Shown one piece after another: positions 53,704-62,178 of a stretch of 64,000 nt of DNA (its first letter is position 1; each line of letters begins with the position of its first letter). Both the position numbers and the translations under genes were made by a program. Location: NCBI GenBank assembly GCA_003116975.1, contig BGKB01000052.1:361041-425040 (forward strand). Direction: 5' to 3'. The notes under the pieces were generated by a model. It was not told where the DNA came from. It searched no databases and saw only the letters and a list, made by a program, of their open reading frames with translations. The DNA comes from Aurantiochytrium sp. KH105. Its lineage: Eukaryota; Sar; Bigyra; Thraustochytrida; Thraustochytriidae.

Positions 53704-54801
53704 GCCTATGATAACCATCTGCTCTTTTTCTTTTTCTTTCGCAAGGTCGGTCATTTGCGTTGTTCTCGCTTGGGACATTTATTGCATCCGATCATCGCCT
53801 CCTCACCGTTTCCATGTATACGTACGTCCTCGGGGAGATTTGCTCTCTCGCTTAGCCTTCCCTGCTCGCCTGCCCCCCTGTGGCGCCGGTCCAGATCAAC
53901 ATAAAACGGGCGAGCTGGGGCCGACCCTCCCGGGAGGTCGAGCTGCTCGCTCGCCTCCTCTCCTCCTGGCAGGCCTGCGCTCCCGGGACATGGACATGGC
54001 CGAGGCACGCCGGGCTACTTGCTCCGCTCCATCTGCACGGCTGGGCTGGTTGGCGTCCCTGCCTCCCTCCCTCGCTCGCTCGCTCTCTCCCAGCGCCTGC
54101 GCCTGCGCCCTCTCCCTGCGACGCGCGCGACGCCTCGCCCCGCCTCGCCCCGCCGCAAAGAAAGCGGCCTCGGCTCGCAGACCGGCCGGCCTCGGCCGCG
54201 GAGGAGAGAGAAGGAGAGAGGCAGGGCGGGGAGGAAGGCAGGAGAGGGCGAGGCAAGCAAGGAGAGGAGTCGGGAAGAGGGAGGGAGGGAGGGAGGGAGG
54301 GAGGGACGCCCGGCTCGCGACAGATCTGAGACAGTCAGACAGATCTGAGACAGTCAGACAGACGGGCGGTCGCTCAGACAGAGCTGCTCGAGGCGCGGCG
54401 CGGCGACGGAGCGGCGAGCCAGCCGCCTCGCCGCAGCAGCGCGCGCCGGAGGGAGGCGAGGAGGAGACGCGGGGAGGGAGAGACGGGGCGCGCAGGCCGG
54501 CCCGAGGGGGCTGGGGAGGGCGAGAGAGAGGAACGTGGAGACCGCTTTTTGAAATCCGGGAGGGAGCCCCGTGAGGCTCTGTATCCGTTCGCCGCGCTCG
54601 GCTGCGCGTCGCGCGACAAAGCCGCCTAGCCCGCGGCGCGGACGACGCGACGCGACGCGGGGCGAGGACAGCAGGCGCAGGCGCGAAGCAGCGAAGAAGG
54701 AGGTAGGCGGAGGAGCCGGTCGACTTTTGCTGGGGGGAAAGCCGAGCGAGCGTCTATCGTTGGTTGCTTGGACAAATAAAGGCCAAAGCAAAGGGCCAAA
54801 A
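53704..54801. other. GC-rich intergenic region upstream of the tetraspanin-like gene
   Basis: This 1.1-kb stretch contains the 3' UTR of the EF-hand gene and the promoter and 5' UTR of the membrane protein. It has a (GGGA)n run near 54283-54305 and a duplicated CAGATCTGAGACAGTCAGA motif near 54320-54360. Open frames here are GC by-products. Confidence 0.6.
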
Positions 54802-55956
54802 ATGGTCGCCGTGCACTGCCTCTTGGTGTCCCTGAACGTCACGGCGACGTGCGTGGCGATTGTGGCTCTGGGCTGCGTGGTCGTCTCCGCGTACGTGTGG
54901 AACACGGACCTGTCGAATGTGATTCTTCCCAACGAGAGCTCTTCCTCGGGCTCGTCAGAAAGCGAATATGTTGGTGCAGAGGTCCCTGCGTACGCGGCGA
55001 CCTTGGCTTTTTCTTCCGTCCTTTTCATCGTGTCCCTCGTTGGCATCTATGGCGCACTTCGACGCATGCGATCTGCGATCTTTGCCTTTGTTTCATGTAC
55101 GTTTGTCCCGAGTACAGGAGGAGGAGGAATAGTGGTGAGAGAAGCTCGACTTCTGCATCGCCGCTGGCAGATCAGGAACTAACGCCTCCTGACTTTTGAA
55201 TTTGTGAAAACTTTCTTTGACAATGCAGTGGGTCTCATCGCAATTACCTTTCAGCTCATCGCGCTCGCGGTTCTCCTCGCGCAAACGCTGGACAATTCAA
55301 CCTGGCAGACCGACTTGACGTCAATCTCAAGTGTAGCGCTCTTTATTGCTTCAGGAGTCGAGCTCTTTCTCATTTTCTTCGTGCTGGTGCTCTTGTGTGT
55401 TGACCCGCACGGAAAATCCATCTACGAGGAAGACCTTTCGTGGTGTGGGCCAGACTACGTGACCATTTACATTTCAGGCGCTTCTTTTGTGAATGCAGCC
55501 TTGGCAGGCATCTTGTTTGCCATCACCGTGGGAGAATCGGTGAGGTCTATCATGCCAGATATTGACGGCCCGACGTTTGGCGAGATTAGCGGGCTCAGCA
55601 TCTCTCTCTACGTGCTGATTGTCTCGAGCGGCATCAACCTGTTGGTGAGCGCGCTCGGTTTCTTTGGCGCAAGGTGTCACAGCTTCTGGAAGCTCACCTC
55701 GTACATGGTCGTCAACATGGTCTGCATTGCGCTACAGGTCTCTAGCGCCTTGGTCATTCTGATTGAGAGCAACGAGGCTCGGCTCGCCGGCGCGGAGGAC
55801 GACACCACGGATTTGGATGACGCACAGCTGGGGCAAATCCTTCTCATTGCTGCAATCTCTCTCATCTTTTCCGTCTTTCAGTTCGGCACAAGCTTCATGG
55901 TTGGTCTTGTCATGGTCACCGACAAGGACTCTGTCTTTGTCGCAGACTACGTATAA
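54802..55956 (+). CDS. Multi-pass membrane protein, two tandem tetraspanin-like modules; one intron
   Basis: Two exons, 54802-55096 and 55229-55956, join to 340 codons. The 132-bp intron starts GTACGT and ends TTTGACAATGCAG, and splicing keeps frame (T + TG gives Leu). About eight hydrophobic helices are visible. Module 1: VTATCVAIVALGCVVVSAYV, the FSSVLFIVSLVGIYGAL helix, GLIAITFQLIALAVLLAQ and the FIASGVELFLIFFVLVLL helix. Module 2: YISGASFVNAALAGILFAIT, LYVLIVSSGINLLVSALGFF, the VNMVCIALQVSSALVILIE helix and the ILLIAAISLIFSVFQFG helix. The second helix of each module ends G-(I/F)-(Y/F)-G-A followed by basic residues, as at the end of tetraspanin TM2. Asn-rich extracellular-type loops occur after TM1 and TM3. 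There is no CCG loop motif, so it is not a canonical tetraspanin. Function unknown; plasma-membrane or endomembrane organiser is a guess. Confidence 0.78.
55097..55228 (+). other. Spliceosomal intron of the tetraspanin-like gene
   Basis: Donor GTACGT at 55097, acceptor CAG ending at 55228, a CTAAC branch-like motif about 47 bp before the acceptor, and frame continuity across the join. The intron contains in-frame stops, so it must be removed. Confidence 0.85.
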
Positions 55957-56216
55957 CTGAATACCTTGTGAGGCATGACAGCATGGGTGCGGAGAGGGTC
56001 ATGCACCAACATCTGAAAGACTATGCACGAGTAGTAAAGTAAGCTGGCCGGGAGGGTGGGCACTTGCACTGCGCATCACTCATGATTCAACTACAGAAAC
56101 TCACGACGTTTCCACGTTTCTCAAGGCTTTGCGGCGCTCGCTACGATAGACACCAGTACACAGACGGTTTCATTGACAGACAGATTCCCCACACATTCAA
56201 AAGAAAGAGGAATATT

Positions 56217-56750
56217 TATATCCCTATTTCAGAGCCCCTGCTTAACTTTGGGTATAAAACTGCGTTCTTTGTTGGTTCCGCGCCGATTTAAAAACTTTTT
56301 AACCCCTCCCATATAAACCTTGGGTTTAAAACTGCAAAGTTCGTCTATCTTCGATACAGTGGGAGATCGTGCAGAATGCGTGCGAGGCAATGCTAACCGT
56401 AGCACCGCAAACCTTGAAACGCGCTCTTTCATTTGCCCAAACTTCTGGGTTCGTGGGCGCAGTAGAAGTTGCGCGAGGGCAGTGCGCGGGAAAAATCCCT
56501 CCGGATCATCACATGTCTTACCGCCACGGCGGCCGCGGAGGATGGGGTGGTGGTCTTGGAAAAAGACTTTCAACCCGAATGAAAGAAAGACACTTATCAT
56601 GTGTCTCTATGATTAATATGGGGCTTCGGCAAAGAACGCAGTTTTATTGCGCAAGTTTTTAGCTTCTATCATTTATATGGAGCCCGATTTTGATAGGAAT
56701 AAGCAGTACTTTGCAGTTTAAACTGCAATGTCGTCTGAAATAGGGATATA
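56217..56750. mobile_element. MITE-like 534-bp element with 17-bp terminal inverted repeats
   Basis: TATATCCCTATTTCAGA at 56217-56233 is exactly inverted at 56734-56750. Inside are further inverted pairs: ATAAAACTGCGTTCTTTG near 56253 against CAAAGAACGCAGTTTTAT near 56630, and CCATATAAA near 56309 against TTTATATGG near 56672. An 18-bp perfect palindrome, TTGCAGTTTAAACTGCAA, lies at 56711-56728. The ends are flanked by or start with TA, compatible with a TA target duplication as in mariner/Stowaway-type MITEs. There is no transposase frame, so it would be non-autonomous. A regulatory or RNA structure is the alternative. Confidence 0.55.
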
Positions 56751-58540
56751 GTGGCAAGAGAAGACAAACTCTTGTCTTCTTGTGGGAAAAGAGCTTCCGT
56801 TCCCTTGAGTGACTCTACGAGCTGAGGCGATGATAAGTCTTAAGAGACCGGTGGATCGAGCGTAAAACATGTTCAAACAATCATTTTTGGAAATTGGGCT
56901 GGCAAATGACAGCCAGAGGTTGTCGGGAATGGAAATGACGTGTTCAGACCTTGGCGCCAGAAGAGCGAGAAGGTCAACTTCGTATTCATTTGAATCAACA
57001 CTTTCTTGACCGCGTACTTTCCAACCCAACATTTAGGGAAGTCTAATCCTGCAGGTGGCGTGGGCAAAGTAATTGGCGACCATGTCTTCACGACGAGGCA
57101 AACTAAGGCGGAATTCGAAATTCACGCTCAAGACAAAAAAGCAAGTTGCATTCGGGCAGACCCGAATTTACTGTGCCGATCCTTGCAAGTAATCCATTTG
57201 ATTCTAATTTTTCAATATGAGAAGAGAGAGATATGACAGTTCTAGGGCTTAGGGCCTACTAGGGCTCAGGCCTGAATTCGCGACAAACGATTTCATGCTT
57301 GTGTCGCTCAATCCTGATCCGAGATGAGGCTAAGAAGTGTGGATGCTGTTTTCGGGCTGTTTGCACTTGGCTCAACGAGAAATGTCAAATGTCGAAAGCA
57401 ATTGAAAAAGCTAGATTCGTATACTCGCAACTGCCAACAGCGAGTGACTTTGCACGCGTTCAGAAGTGTGGAGTGGTTCGTCTTGACGCTATGACACGAC
57501 GAAGCTCTTCAAGAGGAGAAGGTAAATTTTCATTTCTTCTGCATTGTCGGTTCACTTGGCGTTTGCCTTGAATTCCAAAGGGTTGATTGGGATCACTACG
57601 CTTTTAAAAATGAAGGAGGATTGAAAACCAATGTGACAAGGAGAAGGAAGGGAGGGAAGAAACCACAGACAGCCACTTTCCACCGTCATATATTTATGCT
57701 ACTTGCCGAATCTGCTGGTTCTCGAAATCTGTAAAAGCAATGAAAGGACGTTTTACCGTACCGTACCGCAAAACTTCTTGCCGCCATTTCATTCACAACA
57801 ACTTAAAAAAAAAAAAAGTTCTCTGACTCCACGCTGCTCGCTGATTCGACATGTTTCATATTCATACTAAGCACAACGGTATAAGTCGCGCACGTCGACA
57901 GACATTGATGGATGAATAAGCTCCGTTGACCGCTCGCAAATGATTTACGCGCATCTTATCATGCAGGAAAGACTGAATTCGAAGCGCAATGCCTTCTTCT
58001 TTCTATCCTGTAGTTCGTTGGTCGAATCTGAAAAGCTGGCGGGCGAAGCATCTCAAAGAATTCGTTCCGAGGCTGCTCTGATTGACAGTGAGACCAGAAA
58101 TGCAAATAGCACGATCTCGGCAGCCTTACTTGTTCAACATCCTCCTTAAAAAAAGTGGAAAGGTGAGAGCAGACAAGAAGCAGGAAAAGTTGCCGACTGA
58201 TTCTATCAGTCTGACAATCTGAAGATTCTTCTAGCTCGTCCTGCCACTCATTGCTATAAGTGGTCTTCACCGCGCTGAGCGCCTATCCAAGCGACAACAA
58301 GCGCGCGTAGCCGCGAGAGCGCCCCCGCGCTCGCACGCGCACGCACAGCTTGCTGGCTGTCGCTGCCAAGCCTTCAACTCGACGTACAGGGAAGAAAGAC
58401 CGCCTTATCGGGCGACATACATCTGAGATGAAAGGTCTTCAAGAGACTTAAAAACAGAGAAACAGGTTTCGATTACTCTTTTTTTTTTCAAGTACCAAGA
58501 AAGCTAAGTGGGTTTTGATCTCAGATCTAGCTTCCTGAAA

Positions 58541-58813
58541 TTTGTAAATTCTCACTGCAATCCAAAATTATTTTTAAATGGGTGAAACAATTTTATACGT
58601 ATATGATACAAAAAAGATGCAAATTTAGCAATATATATGAAATTTAATCAGTTTGAAAAAAATCGAGAAAGAAAATAAATCAAATAAATTAAATTGTATT
58701 TAAGTGTGCTATTTTGATGAAATTTGATATATATTTGTGTCAAAGACACTATTTTTTGTTTAAAGTAAGAAGGAGGACTTGAATATGATTTTGATTTTTT
58801 AAAGTATATTACG
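58541..58813. other. AT-rich island
   Basis: About 270 bp of strikingly A/T-rich sequence (by eye about three-quarters or more) with TATATATGA, AAATAAATCAAATAAATTAAAT and poly-A/T steps, in an otherwise GC-rich window. No ORF or hairpin stands out. Confidence 0.7.
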
Positions 58814-59016
58814 AAAACAGACTGACTATATTAGGTGAAGATGTGGCTTTCTTTCTGTATCCTTGAGGATTGCTATAATGATACTCCGATCAAAGCTAAA
58901 GGCTTTGGATATGCTGTACAAATGGATGGAATGGTGGGTGTCCTGTGCCTCCGTTTGATTGAGTTGAAAATTTGAAACGATCCGTCGATGTTCATTCGAA
59001 AATGATTTGATCATCA

Positions 59017-59042
59017 GATAGATAGATAGATAGATAGATAGA
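59017..59042. repeat. (GATA)n microsatellite
   Basis: Six GATA units. Confidence 0.9.
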
Positions 59043-59254
59043 AGTACATACATAGCTAGGCGACCGTTTATATTGGGAAACATGAACCCATCTTGGTTTT
59101 CTTGCCAAAGCACCAAGTTTGAGCACATGACATGCAAGACACAAGCTCGTCGTCGCAACATGAAAGAAAGCCTCCCATCCCCTTTTCCCCTTTCTCCCCC
59201 CCCCAAAAGACCACCACCAGAAAAGGAAGAAAAAGAAAGGAAATCAAACGCGCG

Positions 59255-61052
59255 CTAAGGCATGTGCTGAACAAGGATGGCGAGAATGCCCCATGAGGCG
59301 TCGATGAGCTCGAGGTCCGCCACATTTCAAAGCTCTGGCGGTACGTAATGTAGTCGGTATCAACAATCTCTGAGGCCACGGGGAGATTGATGGCAATTGG
59401 CCCAAAGAGAGGCGTTTAAGTGTCCTGACGGATGCGCTTCTCGTATTGAACCTTGGATGGCTCCTGCACCAGGAGACCGCGTAGGGCGGACTCGCCCATG
59501 ATGCGGTTTGATGCCACGAACAATGTTTGTGGAACGCATGACAAAGAGCAAGTCGCGAGGCAAGCTCTCTAGGAACTTACTAATGTCACCGGCGTTGACG
59601 ATTTTGTACTTGTCCTTGACTTTAGCGCCCTCCTCCTTGGAGCTGCGGGCCTCTTTTGGTCATCGAGTCTACGGGCCGATATGTGAAGATGAGCGAGAGA
59701 ACGTCATAGGTGTCTTTGGACACGCCGAGGTTCATGGCTGCAGTGCGGCCAAGGTTTGCGTCGCGGAGTAGAAGCGCTTTCCAGAGCATGCAGTAGTTCT
59801 TGCGGAAGAAAGGATTTAATCTTCTGTACATGCCATGGTCCAATACAACAACCTGACACGGGACGCCCTGTTTGCCCCCAAAAGTCTTGACGCGCTGAGC
59901 TTTGTATGCGGCTACCAGAGACGAAAGTCCCCCAGCAGACATGAGGGCTAGAGCAGCAAGAGGCGCCGCGGGACCGATCAGCGGCGCCGCATACATCGTC
60001 GATGCGCCAGCAACGAGCAAAGAGACCGTCGAGACGAAACCAAAGTTGGACCACACGGAGCGCTCGGGTGCCTTGCGCACGAAAAGATTGCCTAGATGCG
60101 GGTCGTAGTGCACAAAGCCGAGAGCGTGAATCATGTCATCAAAGAGCAACGAGACCGTGGTGGCAACCTCGAGAGGGTGGATTCCTTGCGCAGCAAATTC
60201 GTCCACCTTGCTGATTTTGACGCCCTCAACGTATTCCATGATGAGCATGCGTCGCGAAGAGTGCTTCCAAATGATTTTTGGCACGTATACGTCGGCACGG
60301 TTCGCGAACATTTGGCCCAAACGTTCGCTGTTGCGCCCTTCTTGGATGAAATCGAGCTCGAGGGTCATGTTATCAGCAAACGCGGGGGTGAGCCACGAAT
60401 AGGAAAAGTCAGGAAACCAGTACCCGACGAAATCGGTGAGCATGCGCAAGGTTGCAAGGTCGCCGCGTGTCTGCTCTCTGAGATATGGGTATTGAACCTT
60501 GACGGCAACAGTTTCGCCCGTCTCTCTGAGCACGGCACGATGGACCTGGGCGAGAGAAGCAGATGCGATGGGCTCGGGGTCAAAGCTGGCAAAGACATCT
60601 TCCAGGGCGAGGGGACCGAGCTCAGCAGCTACGGTCTCGCGAGCCATCTCGCTGCTCATCGACTTTGCACGATCTTGGAGAGGTGCAAGAGTATCGGTAA
60701 TTTCTTGAGGAAGGACGTGGTTCATGCTGGCCACACCCTGCCCGTACTTCGTGTACAGACCTCCGTTTCGGTTGCACACTTTGTAGAGGCGTGCGGCAGC
60801 GCGAAGGCTAAAGGCATGAAGGGCCTCCTTGTAGGCGTCCTTGTCGATATCCTTGTCCTTGCCGTACATGGTCACTTTCCAGTCGACGGCGGTGACAAAG
60901 GCATTGAAGCACGTGCGCCCAAACCGCACGAGGCCGTCGCTCCCCTGCGAGGCCACGCGCACGGCCTCGCGCGCGTCTGCGTCCGTGGCACCCACGTAGG
61001 CCACGCCCAGGCCGCTGACGCCCACGGCGGTTGACGTGAGAGCGCGCAGCAT
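59255..61052 (-). CDS. ADCK1-type ABC1/UbiB atypical kinase; frame broken near the 3' end
   Basis: ABC1/UbiB proteins are atypical kinases/ATPases, mostly of mitochondria and plastids; the ADCK1/MCP2 branch acts in mitochondrial lipid homeostasis. ATG 61052 opens 476 codons to a TAA at 59624-59622. Visible motifs: KYGQ (102-105, the family's KxGQ), Ala-rich loop ASASLAQVH (163-171), the ATP lysine in VAVKVQY (185), ELDFIQEGRNSERL (232-245), catalytic loop HYDPHLGN (315-322) and metal motif DHG (405-407), as in ADCK1. The N-terminus has a weakly hydrophobic, Ala/Val-rich stretch that may target mitochondria. Residues about 331-383 are a hydrophobic insert absent from usual family members. After MTK (466) the frame is lost, but family-like sequence continues in other frames to a TAG at 59257-59255: KFLESLPRDLLFVMRSTNIV, then GPIAINLPVASEIVD, then LELIDASWGILAILVQHMP. 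The breaks sit beside A or G runs. Either a pseudogenised 3' end or base-call errors. Confidence 0.88.
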
Positions 61053-62178
61053 CTTCGCCGCTTCTCCTCTCCCTCGCGCGCCAGGCCTCTGCGAGCTCGG
61101 CTCCGGCGCTCGCGCTCGCCCGCTCGCTCGCTCGCCCGCGCTGCGCCTGGCGCGGTCTCGGGTCTGCTGCGTCCAGAGTCGCCCGCAAGGCAGAGAGAGG
61201 CGCAGACACAGGAGACGGACGCGCGAAGGGAGGGAACAAGGGAAGCTGGGCCGACTCGGAGCAGCAGGTGAACGAGAACGTTCTGCCAGAAGTCTTGCAG
61301 TGCTTTGCATGCATGACGTGAGGACCGGCAAGAATGCGAAGCTCGCTTGGTCTTGGCGCGATTTGGGGGAAGACGTCGGTGGCGAGAAGATGAACGAGGA
61401 GGGTGTTGAAGCTGGACGGCCTAGGATAGCTAGGCCTACTGCGAGCTGCCCAGTCTGCGTGCTTGCGAAGGACCTTTTGGCAAGACAGGGGTATGTGTAC
61501 CAGCTGGCTGCCACTGGTGAATAGTAAAGAGCTTGCACGCTCTTGAGCAAGTCATCGTTTGTGTTCGACTTGGTTGGTTGGCTGCTCAAGTTGCCCATCG
61601 ATCTCGTCATCGACATGTTGCCTGTGACAGTGACTGCCACTGCCAAGGCGATGTGTCACGATTTTCGCAGAACTACTGCACCTTGGTAGGAGGGCCTATA
61701 CGCTGTTTATCGATGCACACGGCGGGTGTGTGCAAACACGTGCAAACATTCTCTATGCCCCCCCCCCCCCCCCTTTCCCCTTTATAGTCAAGCAAGTTTC
61801 TGCGCGTGTGACGGGTTAGAATAGGACTCAGCGAGAGAGCGAGCACGCGAGCAATCGATCGATCGATCAACAAACCTCGAATTAAGCGACAGTCCGCTCG
61901 TGGTGACGTCGAGTCGAGGTAGCCCCGTCTGCCTGTCTGCCTCCTGCCGTGTCTACTGTACTACCGTACGAAGGGCCTTGTTTGGTGCAACGTACACCTT
62001 GCGCACGGAGGACTTGCGAAAAAAGCAGGGCAAGGTCCGTCCCGGCGCGTGCTCTTCGCCAAACGCCTGCCAACAAGCCTTTGGTGTCCTTTGCACAGAT
62101 ACTGGCCACCTCAACTCTCTTGCCCGCCCGCTCTGCCGCCATCGAAGAAGACAAGTCTGAAGAGAAACTTTCAGGGCG
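61053..62178. promoter_or_regulatory. Divergent promoter region, ADCK1-like kinase / LRR gene
   Basis: This 1.1-kb stretch lies between two divergent starts. The left part is GC-rich; the right part has a C16 run at 61758-61773 and a (GATC)n run near 61855-61868. No convincing gene on either strand. Confidence 0.5.

Larger units (their letters stand above)
55957..59254. other. 3.3-kb AT-richer gene-free region
   Basis: This lies between the convergent ends of the membrane protein and the ADCK1-like kinase. Open frames are short and without domain-like blocks. It holds the inverted-repeat element at 56217-56750, an AT-rich island near 58541-58813 and a (GATA)n run at about 59017-59042. Composition is clearly more AT-rich than the gene cluster to the left. 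Confidence 0.65.

Noticed and set aside
53453-54574. Open frame of 373 codons overlapping the end of the EF-hand gene
   Set aside because: It overlaps a better-supported frame, then runs through a GC-rich spacer with Arg/Gly/Ala-only composition and a GGGA repeat.
59622-61646. Upstream extension of the ADCK1-like kinase to 61646
   Set aside because: The extra 198 codons are Ser/Arg/Pro-rich without family similarity; the ATG at 61052 gives a normal ABC1-family N-terminus.
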